A DNA stretch of 64,000 nucleotides from Capra hircus. Its lineage: Eukaryota; Chordata; Mammalia; Artiodactyla; Bovidae. The notes beneath the pieces are model-generated. The model worked only from the letters and a program-made list of their open reading frames with translations, had not been told where the DNA came from and did no database searches. The position numbers and the translations under genes were made by a program. Where the stretch lies: positions 47,671,345-47,735,344 of the forward strand of contig NC_030822.1 of assembly GCF_001704415.2 (NCBI RefSeq), in the 5' to 3' direction. Positions 10,955 to 22,769 of this stretch are shown here, piece after piece. Each line of letters starts with the position of its first letter. Within the stretch, counting starts at the first letter, position 1.

Positions 10955-11150
10955 GCAGGCAGGAGACCACAGACTCTGGAGTTAGAGGCCTGGGTTAAAG
11001 ACTCGACGCACAGATTCCTCCTGACCTGATGACCTGGTGGTGCAAACAGCTCAACCTAAGCTTCAGATTCTCTCATCTAGAAAGCAGGGTTAACAACCGT
11101 GCACCAACTGGGTTTGAGGATTAAATGGGACAAAATAAGTAAAGCATTTC
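10955..11150 (+). repeat. MIR SINE
   Basis: Blocks in MIR order: AGACTCTGGAGTTAGAGGCCTGGGTT, a diverged middle, CAGATTCTCTCATCTAGAAAGCAGGG and GGATTAAATGGGACAAAATAAGTAAAGC. Confidence 0.7.
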
Positions 11151-11969
11151 CACTCTGCCCATCCCATTGTGCACAGGACCATATAAGCCTGTCCTTGCCT
11201 CGAAGATCTCTACAAGGCCCTGGGGTTTGGAGGTACTGCCTCTCAGATCTACAGCCAGTGTCAAATAAGTTAGCTCTCTCGATTCAATTCCTATGCGACC
11301 CCACTTGACAGGTCTCAGGCCACGCCAGTCAGCTGTTCTGCCACACATATTAGAAAAGCACAAAGGTTCAACAGTTGGAAATAATCAGTGAAAGGAAAAT
11401 AATAAAAAATAAAAGATCCTTGCACAGATTATAGTTCCAGTTTGGTAAAAGAGCTGCTTTTGCTTGGAGGAGGAGGCACTACACTTTGCTGCCAAATATC
11501 TAACCCTTTACCAATGCCTGTGTGGCATGCATGAGTGCTCCAGGAAAGCGCCCCCAGTAAAATCCCTTCTAAGGGCCTGCATGGAGTGGGAGAGAGGAAA
11601 TGCAGTCAGCTCTTTTTTCTCTGCAGGAAGGGGAGGCTGAACAACTGCACATCAGGAGAAAAGGCAAACAAATTGCCCATTCAAGCCAAAGTAAGCCGCT
11701 CCCAAGGGGAAGGGAAACAGCTGGAGCCAATTCAGCCAGACACAGAGGTGAGGGCCCCAAAGACAGAGCTGGGCCTGGGACACCTGCCCCTGGCAGCCAG
11801 GGATCCTCTGAGCAAGTGGCGGCCACACGCCCTCATCTCACCCCTGCTCACCTCAGCTATGCCCACGAAGGGGAGCTGGCCAGCTTCGTCAGAATGCGGA
11901 GGGGAATCCTGGGTGAAAAGGAAGGAAGGAAGCACGCAAGCAAGCAGCTGAACTCGTGAACCTGCCAAG
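11151..11969. other. Intergenic, longest unrecognised frames, no gene claimed
   Basis: This stretch holds the longest non-repeat open frame of the window (11535-11951, plus strand, 138 codons) together with overlapping frames of 119 and 85 codons. None shows a recognisable domain, and all three overlap in different frames, which is what moderate GC content gives by chance. A GGAA-type short repeat lies at about 11917-11932. Confidence 0.4.
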
Positions 11970-11974
11970 TTCAC

Positions 11975-12140
11975 CCGCTGAGCACCTATGCTATGACAGG
12001 CACTGGGCAGGCGCCTGACACACCTGTGCCATTTGGAATAATATCTTTTAGAGTTGGGTATTGTGATGCTGGTTTTACAGATGAGGAATCAGGCTCAGTG
12101 GGGAAGAACGATTGTACAAGGCACACAGCAAGACAGGGAC
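11975..12140 (-). repeat. MIR SINE
   Basis: The plus strand shows MIR reversed: GCTATGACAGGCACTGGGCAGG, GTTTTACAGATGAGGAATCAGGCTCAG and GGCACACAGC. Confidence 0.7.
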
Positions 12141-12419
12141 CAGGCCGGCCATGGCCAATGGCTCCCGCTTTTCCTTCCTGCACTGAGTTTGTCTACACTC
12201 AGCTCCAGAGGCTCTTCCTTTGTCTAATACGGGAGCCTGCCCTGCCTCACCATCCTCTCTAGCCATGGGGGCAACCTTGTGGCAAACACAGCCCAGGTCA
12301 AGAGAAACTTCACTGGACAACTAAGGAAAGAACCAAACCAAACTGCAAAAGAAGGAGGAACAAAGAGGCCCGGAAGCAAATGAAGTAGCAGAGTTGAATC
12401 ATTGATGTTTTGACTTGAT

Positions 12420-12635
12420 GGGTTTCCCCAGTGGCTCAGACAGTAAAGAATCTGCCTGAGATGCAGGAGACTCCGGTTTGATCCCTGGGTCGGGAAGATC
12501 CCCTGGAGAAGGGAATGGCTACCCACTCCAGTGTTCTTGACTGGAGAATTCCATGGACAGAGGAGCATGCCAGGCTACAGTTCCGTAGGGTCGCAAAGAG
12601 TCGAACATGACTGAGCAACTAACACTTTCACTTCA
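12420..12635 (+). mobile_element. Bov-tA SINE
   Basis: The tRNA-like head has TTTCCCCAGTGGCTCAGACAG, AAGAATCTGCCTGAGATGCAGG and a B-box-like GGTTTGATCC. The BovB-like body has CCACTCCAGTGTTCTTG and AGGGTCGCAAAGAGTC and ends in ACTAACACTTTCACTTC. It is full length. No convincing duplication was found. Confidence 0.88.
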
Positions 12636-12959
12636 AGAAGCTAACGTGGCTGCTGTGGGGCTTCTCTTGGGCTGGAACACGCAGGGCCCCAGTCCCTGTC
12701 TGGGACAGTGAACAGTAGAACCCTGACATTGAGCAAAGCTGGGCTGGCACTCTTTCCAGGGCTGTTGGGGTTTCGAGATCCCCCAGATCAGTGTACCCAG
12801 GCTGCAGCTTACAAATCCATTCTGCCGCTCTGCCGAGATCCTGGACCCTGACAAGCTAGGTGAGGGAGACACTTCTCTCTCCACTTTCTGGAATTCCTAC
12901 CATGAGCTTCAGCCTTCTTACAGTCACCTTAATATTACTTCCTTAAATTATATTCTCAA

Positions 12960-13850
12960 CATATAATAAAAGCAACACCAACAACAGCTAACATTTACTG
13001 AGCCTTTATTTTTGAGTCAGGCACTGTCAGCACTTTACATAACAACACTATGAGGTCAATAACATGATCTTCCAGATGAGGTAGTCAAGCCACAGAGAGT
13101 ACCCTGAGGAAACCAGAACTGAAAGACACACATGTACCCCAGTGTTCACTGCAGCACTGTTTACGATAGCTAGGACATGGAAGCCACCTAGCTGTCTACC
13201 GGCAGATAAATGGATAGGGAAGCTGTGGTACATATACACAATGGAATATTACTCAGCTATAAAAATGAATGCATTTGAGTCAGTTCTAAAAACGTGGATG
13301 AATGTAGAGCCTACTATACAGAGTGAAGTAAGTCAGAAAGAAGAAGATAAATACCATATATTAACACACATATATGGGATCTAGAAAGATGGTACCAACA
13401 ATCCTACGTGCAGGACAGCAAAAGAGACCAAGACATAAAGAACAGATTTTTAGACTCAGAGGGAGAAGGGGAGGGTGGGATGGTTTGAGAGGATAGCACT
13501 GAAACATACACATTACAATATGTAAAAGAGACAACCAGGATGAGTTTGACATGTGACACAGGGCACCCAAAGTCAGTGCACTGTGACAACCTGGAGGGAT
13601 AGGGCGGGGAGGGAGGTGGGAGGGGGGTTCAGGCTGGAGGGGACACACTGTACCTATGGCCGATTCACAATGATGTATGGCAAAAACCAGCACAATATTG
13701 TAAAGTAATTATCTTTCAATTAAAATAATTTTTTTTTTTTTAAGACACAGAGAGGCTAAGTCATTCATATTCAAGGCTATACGGCTCATAAACAGAGGTA
13801 CCAGGATTTGGATCCAGGAGATAGGATCCCAGCATCTGTGCTCTTAGTCA
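12960..13850 (-). repeat. MIR SINE split by an L1 insertion
   Basis: The two arms (about 12975-13086 and 13755-13850) read as one antisense MIR once the L1 at 13100-13741 is removed: TTATTTTTGAGTCAGGCACTGTCAGC on the left, AGGCTAAGTCATTCATATTCAAGGC and CCAGGATTTGGATCCAGG on the right. Confidence 0.75.
13100..13741 (+). mobile_element. L1 LINE, 5'-truncated (642 bp)
   Basis: It begins in the C-terminus of ORF2 and runs through the 3' UTR (GGGAGGTGGGAGGGGGGTTC, ACAATATTGTAAAGTAATTATC) to a tail that ends in a T-rich run. The frame 13142-13384 encodes the L1 ORF2 C-terminus (the motif YTMEYYSAIK is visible at about residue 31). A 13-bp duplication, AAGCCACAGAGAG at 13087-13099 and AAGACACAGAGAG at 13742-13754, has one mismatch. 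Confidence 0.9.
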
Positions 13851-14819
13851 CTCCCCACCCTCCTTGGCCCTGAGGAGGTGAGAGAGTCGAAGAAGCATTT
13901 TTGGAAAAGTCAGGCACAGAGTGCTGTCATCTACTGCTACTTAGCCCTGAGCACCTTGTTTCACCTCTGAGTCTCAGTTTTCTTCTCCATGAAGTGGGTA
14001 CAACAAATAGGCTTTGTGGAGTCCTGTGCATTTTAAGACAGAGTAGGGCCCAAGTTACATTGTTTCAACCATCTCCCTTCCCCCTCCCTTCTGGTTTGAT
14101 GTGTTTCTTCTCCCCTCAACCAGCGAAGTGTGGCTTCTCTACATTCTGCTCCAGTCTATTCGGTAACTGTTTTGCACCCATCGCCTGTGTGACCCAGCAC
14201 AGGCATGGAGGGCCTGGATCTCGGGGCGGAGACTGAAGGCAGAGAAGTCCACTTGAAGGCAGCAGGGGCAGGAGGGTGGCGAGGGGAGCCGGCCGTGAGA
14301 GCCAGGCATCCAGCTGGTAGGAACTCTGCTCCTCCAGCTTGTCTCCCTCTTGCTGGCCTCCTGCCAGGGCTCACAGGGGCTTCTTGTCGCTTCCTGCTGC
14401 ACAGCTTGCACCCTGCCGGGCACCCACTGAGAGCACCATGCCCCCAGGGGCGCTCAGCCTCTGATCCCAGCTCACACGCAGGCAGGTATACGTGTCCAGA
14501 GTCCTGGGACTGGGCCCACCTTTCCTGACTCTGAAACCACTCATTCAGCAGACTGAGCCAAGCCCCAGGCTTTGGGAACTAAATGGAAAATAAGAGGTTT
14601 GCCCTCAAGGAGTTCACCAGTATGCCATGCCCTGCTCTCCCACTGGCTCTGCTGTTTTCCTCACTTATGTAGGAACGCTGGACACACCTTTCCAGAATGT
14701 CATCATTTCTCTCTCCCAACCAAGAATTACTTCACTAGAACAGTTACACTAACAAGTGACTTTCCCCTCTTCCTACGCTGACGAGAACTGAAAAAGAAAT
14801 GGAATAGTTACTTTATTTC
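13851..14819. other. Intergenic, moderately GC-rich, no gene seen
   Basis: At about 14.2-14.45 kb the sequence is GC-rich, with overlapping frames of 72-107 codons on both strands. CpG density is not high and no domain is recognisable, so I do not call a gene or an island. Confidence 0.4.
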
Positions 14820-14985
14820 TTACACACCTCCTATATAATACCAGGTACTTCAGATATATTATCTTCTCTAATCCTTACAACAACAATCCTGCAAGGTGGA
14901 ATTATCCCCATTACACAGATGAGGAAAAGATGGAAGCTCACACAGAGATGGAGCCGGTTTAAACCAGGGCTGTCTGCGCTCTGTC
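14820..14985 (-). repeat. MIR SINE
   Basis: MIR in reverse: TAATACCAGGTACTTCAGATATATTATC, CCTTACAACAACAATCCTGCAAGG, TTACACAGATGAGGAAA. Confidence 0.75.
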
Positions 14986-15639
14986 TACAGCCCTAGGCTG
15001 CCTGTCGGCTCTGCCTGCCACCCTGCTGACTCCGGCCCCCTCCGTCAGCAGTATTTTGTTCTTTCTCGTATTTAGATTCCCTGCAATCTTATTGTTTGTG
15101 CTGGTCCCAGAAGAAGCCAACCTCTCTTCCAGTCCAGTGACAGCAGCAGCCGCAACATCCGAGGCACTGCCTCTGATTCTTTGATTAGCTTGTCTTAATT
15201 ACACCCAGGCTGGAGCAATTCCAGTATAAAGTATCTGGCGTTGCAAAGCACACAGGTTTGCTGTTACATTTTCTCACTCCCTCTCTGACTCCAGCCCCTT
15301 TCCTCCCCCCCACCCCCTCTGCTGGCTGGCAGCCTACCTCCTCTGCTGTCCTTGGTTCTGCCTTCTTGCACATCACATTTGGGCCTGCATAGCAGTGCTT
15401 CAAACTGCCACCCCAGGCAGCTGAGCCAGCCAGTCTAGCTTAATCCAGAAAACAGTGCTTGAGTTTCTTCTGAGTGCCAGGCACTGCTCTGGGTGCTGCA
15501 AATAAGCAGGAAACAAAAGGAAAATGCAGGGGCCTTGCCCTTCAGAGGCTGAGATTCAGAGGCTGGGAGAGGGATGTTCACAGAACAGATATCACCTACT
15601 CAAAGCAGACAGCAGTGGGGTTGTAATAGAGCCCTAAGA

Positions 15640-15805
15640 TATTGGGCTGTGATGACCTAAAAGGGTGAGATGGAGGGGGTGGGAGGGAGGCTCAAGAGAG
15701 AAGGGATATATGTATATTTATAGCCAATTGATACTGCTGTATAGCAGAAACTAACAGCACTGTAAAGTAATTATACTCCAGTTAAAAAATACCCTTAAAA
15801 ATAAA
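15640..15805 (+). mobile_element. L1 LINE, extreme 3' end
   Basis: A GGGTGGGAGGGAGGCTCAAG block, then ATATATGTATATTTATAGCC, GCTGTATAGCAGAAACTAAC and GCACTGTAAAGTAATTATAC, ending in A-rich sequence. This is the L1 3' UTR tail with about 165 bp copied. Confidence 0.85.
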
Positions 15806-15889
15806 ATACTGGGGCTGAAGGGAATTTGGTTTTCTGTTTTAACTGCTCCATTCCACAGATGGGGGACCTAAAGATGGGGGCAATTATTT

Positions 15890-16150
15890 GAACGAATGAT
15901 ATTAGATAATATCAACTAACACTTCTAAAACCCCTACTAGGAGCTAAGTGCTCTTCTAAGTGCTATACACATATCGACTCCTTTAACCCTCACAACAGCC
16001 CCAATAACCCCAAGATGCTATTGCCCTTCTCATTTTAAAAATGAGAAAGATGAGGCATGGAGAGCTAAGCACCTTGTCTGGGGTCACACAACTAATAAGT
16101 AGAAGCCTGCATTGAACTCAGATAGCCAGACTCTACGCTGTCTCTTTAAC
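15890..16150 (-). repeat. MIR SINE, near complete
   Basis: Antisense MIR blocks: GAGCTAAGTGCTCTTCTAAGTGC, TTTAACCCTCACAACAGCCC, AAATGAGAAAGATGAGGC, GGGGTCACACAACTAATAAGTAG and TTGAACTCAGATAGCCAGACTC. Confidence 0.8.
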
Positions 16151-17249
16151 CTACCGACTGAGTCTACCTGCGGAAGTAACGAGAAACCTTTTTGAAGGAA
16201 TTACTCACAGGCCTGATTATAAAAACCACTGAACCTTGGTTATCAACAGTCAATAAGAAGAAACATCAATTAATCAGAGGCTTGGGAGTTCCTGAGTGCC
16301 ATGAAACACAAGGCAGGAAAGCGGTGGGCCAAGCCCCCTCCCCCTCAACCACCAACCCGTCTCCAAAGAAAGAGCCAAGCAAGAGGGAAGAACTCGGCGC
16401 AAAGGACTGACTCAAGAGCCAGGAGCAGCCCAATCCTCTTCGCCTCCTATGTTCGGCTCTCTGCACATGATGCCCTCAACCTGTAAGATCTTTAATTTCC
16501 CCCAAAATGCCTCTTCCTAAAGCAGGGAGGCTAGCTCAGGTACCTTTTTAGATGCTCAATAATATGAATAGAAATTTTAGAGAAAGGGCCTCTAGCAAAG
16601 CCTTGGTCAACTAAACACTTCCATTTCCCAGAATCTCCCCCAACATACACACACACACACGCACTTTGGCCTTTGCTTAACCAAGAGTCCTCCAGTTCTG
16701 CCCATGAGTTTCAGAATAAATGCAGTTATCAGGACACAAATTACTTACGAATCACCGCCAGATTATGCTCTGAGCCACAGGAGATCTGTAAAAAGAAATA
16801 AAATAAGTTATATGATAGATATAAATAGAATATTTAAGCCATTATATTTCATGATCAGAGTTATTTTTAAGGATATTAACATCCAGTTTTTGAGCAATTT
16901 TAGGAAGTAGAAAGGGGCACAATGAACAAAAGGCTATAATTACAATACACTCACAACTCCATAAAAAGTGAAAAAAAAAAAATTCAATGGAAAAATACCA
17001 CCATGTTAATGCATTTGCTTGTAGGCAGAGACCATAAGTGATTTTTTTTAATCCTTTATTCTTTATACTCTTTTTTATTTTTTTTAATTTTCTATAATGA
17101 GCATGTGTTACTGTAAAAAAAATGAAAATATAAGGCAATACAAATGACAGTTTTGGAAAACTGAGCTAAAAGGTCCCTCACTCTGGCCTGGAATGATAAA
17201 ATGAGCAAAGAATTCAGTGGAAACAGACTTGCCCAAGGGAAAACGCTTG
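16151..17249. other. Intergenic, AT-rich, no gene seen
   Basis: An AC dinucleotide run lies at 16646-16660. From 16.7 to 17.16 kb the sequence is very AT-rich with T-runs near 17040 and 17075. The short frames are not recognisable. Confidence 0.4.
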
Positions 17250-17650
17250 ACTTCTGCCCATCCGCTCACCCTCCCTTCTACCTTCTAGCCACACAAACCA
17301 CCTGCAGTTCTCTGAACACGTCCTGCCACACCTCCGGGCCTTTACACATGCTGCTCCTCTGCTCTGCATGGCCTCTCCTGAACCGCCTACCTCGAAAACT
17401 TCTTTTCATCCTTTAAAATTCCAAAGCATTCAGACACTCCCTTGCTCCTGCTTCTAGCTGACTGAAGCACTGCTTCCATTAGGCAGTTTATATGTATCCC
17501 CACTGCAGCAATCATCTTGTCGTCTTTTACATTTTTTCCCATTTCCTCACTAGACTGTGTGTATCTTGAAGACAGCGCTCTGCTTCATTCCCCTCTGCAC
17601 TACTCACAGATGGACTGTACAAGGTCTGGGGCTCGGAGAAAATGAATGAC
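17250..17650 (+). repeat. L2 LINE, 3' end
   Basis: A good L2 terminal pattern: TCCGGGCCTTTACACATGCTGCTC, TGCATGGCCTCTCCTGAACC, CTCACTAGACTGTGTGTATCTTGAAGACAG, and an ending with GGCTCGGAGAAAATGAATGA. Confidence 0.8.
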
Positions 17651-18204
17651 AGAACAAAGTACCTAAAGAAGAAATACCTACGAGACAATCATTTGGGGTT
17701 CTGAATCCAGTGCTGTACCCAGTGAGAGCTATTTCTTGCCTCTCAGTCTCCGCATGTCCCAAATGCTACCAGAAGGAAGTGACTGGGAAAATAAGAACAT
17801 AAATTGTCCCCCAGGTACTAATTAAAAGGAACTCTAAGCTCTGGAGAAGATCCTGCAACTTTTACTGTGATGCTTACTTTAGCTCCTGGCAAGAAAAAGG
17901 GCTTCAGGTACTTACGGAATGTCAACTGGAAGAGCCCTGGAGATCACCGAGTCCGATCTTTCACACAACGTGGAGAAAATGGGCTTAGGAGGAGGAAATA
18001 TAACTTGCATCAGGTGCCAGTGGAAGTGTGTGTGTGCCTAAATTAAGACTAGAGCCTCTCTGAGTCCCTCATTCTCACAGTTTCCTGGTGCCGTAACTTC
18101 TTACTCTTTGCCAGTGAAAAACCACTTGGCAGTGATATTCAAGGGTAACTAGCACAGGCCCCTGACAGTCAAGGTAACAGGCTCAAAAGACATTTGAGTA
18201 TGGC
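17651..18204. other. Intergenic, no gene seen
   Basis: Single-copy-looking sequence with a faint MIR trace at 17.93-17.97 kb. No RNA gene or coding frame can be supported. Confidence 0.35.
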
Positions 18205-18412
18205 AGGCCTGGTGGCTCAGCTGATAAAGAATCTGCCTGCAATGCAGGGGTTCGATCCTGCATTCGAACCTGGGTTCGATCCCTGGGTTGGGAAGATCCC
18301 CCGAAGAAGGGAAAGGCTACCACTCCAGTATTCTAGCCTGGAGAAGTCCATGGACCAAGACCATGGAGTCGCAAAGAGCTGGTCATGACTGAGCGACTTT
18401 CACTTCACTTCA
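18205..18412 (+). mobile_element. Bov-tA SINE with a duplicated B-box region
   Basis: The head reads GCCTGGTGGCTCAGCTGATAAAG and AATCTGCCTGCAATGCAGG. Then GGTTCGATCC occurs twice (18249-18258 and 18273-18282), with the inverted ATTCGAACC between them (18262-18270). A normal Bov-tA has one copy, so about 20 bp has been gained. The body and CTTTCACTTCACTTC end are ordinary. Confidence 0.87.
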
Positions 18413-18719
18413 AGTAAGAAGGGGCAGCCAGGCTTCTCCGGCTTTTTCCTTTGTAAAATCTATGGGTCTAGGATCTTAGTTTCCGCAGGGAAGAGGGCTA
18501 CCCACGTTTAGTTGGAGTCCCTGACACTGTCTGGCAAAGAAGTACCTGGATATTAAATATTTCCAGGGTGACTAGTCTCTGAGCTCCTTTGAGGCAGGCT
18601 CTGTATCTGATTTATCTGAGGGGTCCCCCTAGGCCTCACCCAGGCCATACACACAGCACAAGTTCATCATGCGCTTCCTGGTTATACTGAGGCTGGTTCC
18701 CTTGGTTTTGTCATAGGAA

Positions 18720-20240
18720 GCTACTTAGATGGAAGAATTAGGAACAAACTTAGATGTCTAACAATAGGAGAATTCTATGTAAGTTACAGTAGAGCCATCT
18801 GATGACTTGGAAATTATTATGCAGCCTTGGGAAATGATGCTTACAATAAAGGAAAATACGTGTGATATCCTATGAACTGAAAAACTACATAAAAATTATA
18901 TATGTAATATGATCTCAACTCTATAATAAAACATGAATAAAAGACTGGAAGGAGTTATTCCAAAAATTTAATAGTGATAGCCTCTGGGGTAAGGATAAGG
19001 TAAGGGTAAGGATAAAAATAAAGATAAGGGGGGAATTATGAGTATGACTATGCCAAAGCCTTTGACTGTGTGGATCACAATAAATTGTGGAAAATTCTGA
19101 AAGATATGGGAACACCAGACCACCTGACCTTCTTGAGAAATCTGTATGCAGGTCAGGAAACAACAGTTAGAACTGGACATGGAACAACAGACTGGTTCCA
19201 AATTGGGAAAGGAGTATGTCAAGGCTATATATTGTCACCCTGCTTATTTAACTTATATGCAGAGTACATCATGAGAAACATTAGGCTGGATGAAACAAGA
19301 TGGAATCAAGATTGCCGGGAAAAATATCAATAGCCTCAGATATGCAGATGACACCACCCTTCTGGCAGAAAGTGAAGAACTAAAGAGCCTCTTGATGAAA
19401 GTGAAAGAGAAGAGTGAAAAAGTTGGCTTAAAGCTCAACATTCGGAAAACTAAGATCATGGTATCCAGTCCCATTACTTCATGGCAAATAGATGGGGAAA
19501 CAGTGGAAACAGTGGCTGACTTTATTTTGGGGGCTCCAAAATCACTACAGATGGTGACTGCAGCCATGAAATTAAAAGATGGTTGATCCTTGGAAAGAAA
19601 GCTATGACCAACCTATTCAGCATATTAAAAAGCAGAGACATTACTTTGCCAACAAAGGTCCATCTCGTCAAGGCTATGGTTTTTCCAGTGGTCACGTATG
19701 GATGTAAGAGTTGGACTATAAAGAAAGCTGAATGCCAAAGAATTGATGCTTTTGAACTGTGGTGTTGGAGAAGACTCTTGAGATTCCCTTGGACTGCAAG
19801 GAGATCCAACCAGTCCATCCTAAAGGAGATCAGTCCTGGGTGTTCACTGGAGGGACTGATGTTGAAGCTGAAACTCCAATACTTTGACCACCTGATGCAG
19901 AGAGCTGAGTCATTTGAAAACACCCTGATGCTGGGAAAGATTGAGGGCAGGAGGAGAAGGGGACGACAGAAGATGAGATGGTTGGATGGCACCACCGACA
20001 CAATGGACGTGGGTTTGGGTGGACTCCAGGAGTTGGTGATGGACAGGGAGGCCTGGCGTGCTGCGGTTCATGGGGTTGCAAAGAGTCGCAGAGAATCGGA
20101 CACAACTGAGCAGCTGAACTGAACTGAACTGATGAGTATGGTTTTCCCTTTGCTTTTTTCTATGCTCTTTAAATTTTATATACAATTTTAATAATCAGAA
20201 AAATTATCTAGTAAAAATAAGAAAAATAAATCTAATGCAG
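18720..20240 (+). mobile_element. Ancient L1 LINE 3' end, split by BovB
   Basis: The left arm (18720-19037) has an L1-like ATTATGCAGCCTTGGGAAATGATG block and a run of GGTAAGGATAA-type short repeats near 18990-19030. The right arm (20141-20240) has GCTTTTTTCTATGCTCTTTAAATTTTATA. Both fit one old L1 3' UTR. The BovB at 19047-20131 lies between. Confidence 0.55.
19047..20131 (+). mobile_element. BovB (RTE) LINE, 1.1 kb, with reverse-transcriptase relic
   Basis: The copy starts in the reverse-transcriptase domain (ACTATGCCAAAGCCTTTGAC) and ends in CTGAACTGAACTG. The catalytic YADD motif is intact at 19341-19352. Three frames are needed to read it: one at 19070-19333, one at 19290-19586 and one at 19583-20122, so there are frameshifts near 19300 and 19540 and it is dead. 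A 9-bp duplication ATGAGTATG (19038-19046 and 20132-20140) fixes both ends. Sits inside an older L1. Confidence 0.93.
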
Positions 20241-20449
20241 TTCCCACCACAGAGGAGCAAAAAAAAAAAAAAAAGGCTCTTGACTATAAAATAAATATTC
20301 TATAAAATCTGACATGTTCTGAAGTAGGGGATAAAAATTTGAAGGAAACAATTCACTAAATTATAAAGGTAATTGTATCATGGTGGTAAGATTAAAAGAT
20401 TTTTTTTCTTTTAATTCTCTATTTTTCAAACATTCTTTAAATGTTCAAA

Positions 20450-20690
20450 ATTAAAGCCACCATACACTGAGGACTCATATGTGCCAGGTGTCATGCCAAG
20501 ACACTTAATAAACACTATCTCACCTTACTCATAACAGTAATCTTTTAGATAGGTTTGACTTTGCTCATTTCAGAGAGAAGAGAACTGAGGTTCATATATA
20601 TTCATAACTTCCTAGCTTGCCAAGTGGCAGCCATAAAACTAAAAGCCAGGTCTGTCTATCTCCAAGCTCATGTTCTATACTGCCAGGTTA
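20450..20690 (-). repeat. MIR SINE
   Basis: Antisense MIR blocks: TATGTGCCAGGTGTCATGCCAAG, ACACTATCTCACCTTACTCATAACAG, GAAGAGAACTGAGGTTCATA and GCCAAGTGGCAG. Confidence 0.75.
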
Positions 20691-21660
20691 CACTACCTTT
20701 ATTTTTTTTTTAATGAAGTTATTTCATTTTATAAATGCAGGCAGAAAGGGCCTGCCTCTGACTGCCAGGGCTCACCCTGGGGCTGCAGGCTGCAGAGCTG
20801 ACCAGCCGTGAAGACCAGGGGTTCCAGAAACAAGTCACTGACAAACGCCAGCATCAGGCAGCAGATGCTGCTGTGAATTAATGAGCGAGACAGTGATGAA
20901 TGGATTTTGTCAAGGCAATATAGTGCTTGAAGCTCAAAGTTCCCTGCTGTTTCTTGCTGTCTGCGCGTTGGCACAGAGGTCAGGAGACTGAACGCCACAG
21001 GCCACAAAATCCCAGCGCTGCACTCCTTCAACAAGATTGTGTCAATGGCCATTTGGTTCACATTGCCTCTGTCAGCATCTACCCACTGCCCAGCTTTCTA
21101 GAAGACTCTGTTAACAATGGTAGTGTGCCCAGCAGAAAGAGAGTCAGGGTCAGAACCAGGTGAATGCTAAGCCCTCCGCTTTTTGGCTCTCAGACCTTCG
21201 GCAAGGTATTTAGTCCTGGAGCCTCAGCGTTCTCAGGAGTACAAGATAGAAAAGAGTATCCTCCCATCTGCCTGACAGAATTGCTAGAGGACAAATGACA
21301 CAGTCCATCCCCTGACATCCATGACTGTCATCTTCCTTACATATAACCCTGCACACGTCATGCCCCTATAGAAAACCCTCCACAGGATTGCAGCATTGGA
21401 AGGGCAAAGTCTAAGGAACATGGTATGGCTTACAAGGTCCTTACAAGTAGGCCCCTGTTTACCTCTCTGGCCTCCCTTTTCCCCCTTGCTACTCATGAAC
21501 TCTCAACCCCAAGTAACATATTCCTTTTCCCATTCACACTAGCTACATTTTCTGTAAGAATATCACATGATTTCAGACTTTAACACATGCTGTTCTCCTT
21601 GACTTGACTTCCCTTTCTCCTACTCTCCATCTAGCAAAATCCTTTATGATTGTTTACATT
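20691..21660. other. Intergenic, no gene seen
   Basis: Frames of 110 codons (minus, 20729-21061) and 78 codons (plus, 20927-21163) overlap and show no domain. Around 21.28-21.6 kb there is an L2-like pyrimidine-rich patch (CCTGCACACGTCATGCC, GCAAAGTCTAAGGAACATGG) too weak to call firmly. Confidence 0.35.
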
Positions 21661-21664
21661 GTGC

Positions 21665-21875
21665 CTGTATGCTCAGTCCTGTCCAACTCTTTGCAACCCC
21701 ATGGACTGTAGTCTGCCAGGCTCCTTTGTCCATGGGATTTCCCAGACAAGAATACTGGAGTGGGTTGCCATTTCCTTCTCCAGGGGATCTTCCCAATCCA
21801 GGGGTTGAACCTGTATCTCTTATGTCTTCTGCATTGGCAGGCAGGTCCCTTACCACTAGTGCCACATCACCTCGT
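21665..21875 (-). mobile_element. Bov-tA SINE, antisense
   Basis: The plus strand shows the tail first (GTCCAACTCTTTGCAACCCC, CCAGGCTCCTTTGTCCATGG) and the tRNA-like head last (GGGGTTGAACCTG, CATTGGCAGGCAGG, ACCACTAGTGCCAC). It is full length and reads toward lower coordinates. Confidence 0.88.
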
Positions 21876-22769
21876 GGTAAAGCCTTCTCGGACTTCTCAA
21901 AGTCGAGCCAGCTGCTCCAGCCTGGCTACTGCCACAGCACCATGCACCACGGCCCCTACCGCATGATGTTTGCTTTTGAACTGTGCATGTGTTAAGCACC
22001 TCTGTCTCTCACAGATCCAGCAGGGTGCCTGCCCAGTAATGTGTCTGCCACATAGCCCAAGCACAAGGCATGGAGGGGCCCAGACAAAGATGGGCCCAGA
22101 GATGTGAGATGATCCCAAAACAGTGTGAGTAGTGGTATGGAGATGGTGTGGAGATGCCAGTCCAAATGCAGAAAGGCACTGCAATGCACCATGAAGGCAG
22201 GAAGGGAAAGGTATTAGAAGAATAGACGGGAGAGATGAGAGAGGGTGTCAAGAGCACAGGACTGTTCCAGGGTGGGTTTCAGCTTGCTGGTTCAGGCCTT
22301 CAGGATTCAGGGGGCACATCTCCCCAACAGTGAGGAGTAGGGGACAGAGGAGTTTATGGAAAGTTGTCTGGTCACTCGGTCCAAACACTAGAGGGGTCTG
22401 CTCTGCTCAGGCAACTCAGCCTGAGGAGGCAGAGCTGCAGAAAACAATTTCCAAAGCCTCAACTGCCATGGGGACAAGATCTCCCAGGATCCCTCCTGTG
22501 GAGCTGGACTCTATCAGTTCTCATGAAGGAGGCCACAACTCCCCCTGGGCAGGATCCCACTAAATACAGTTGGACAGTGATAGGCTGGGGCAAGAACTGA
22601 CTGGTAGTGGACACTATCAGTAGATGCTGAAACATTAATGGGCCAAGTAAAGGAATAGCTAGAAGCGTAAGTAGAAATTAGATGACTAGGAAAATATTTG
22701 CCAAACGTTGAGTGTGAGCGCTTTAGTTTCCACCATCACACTTGTACCATTTCTAAAAGCTGCTGACTG
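21876..22769. other. Intergenic, no gene seen
   Basis: Overlapping frames of 66-95 codons on the minus strand (21.9-22.26 kb) and 77-78 codons on the plus strand (22.33-22.6 kb) have no recognisable features. No repeat is identified with confidence. Confidence 0.35.

Noticed and set aside
11535..11951. 138-codon plus-strand open frame outside recognised repeats, with overlapping frames of 119 and 85 codons
   Set aside because: No domain, no signal peptide, no repeat structure and three overlapping frames. This is what GC-rich non-coding sequence gives. Not called as a gene.
14139..14528. GC-rich patch with overlapping frames at 14.1-14.5 kb considered as a CpG island
   Set aside because: CpG density is too low by eye and no promoter elements are visible.
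18985..19032. GGTAAGGATAA-type short repeats considered as an interstitial telomere-like array
   Set aside because: The units are irregular (GGTAAG, GGATAA, AAGATAA) and do not match TTAGGG; better explained as local slippage in an L1 3' region.
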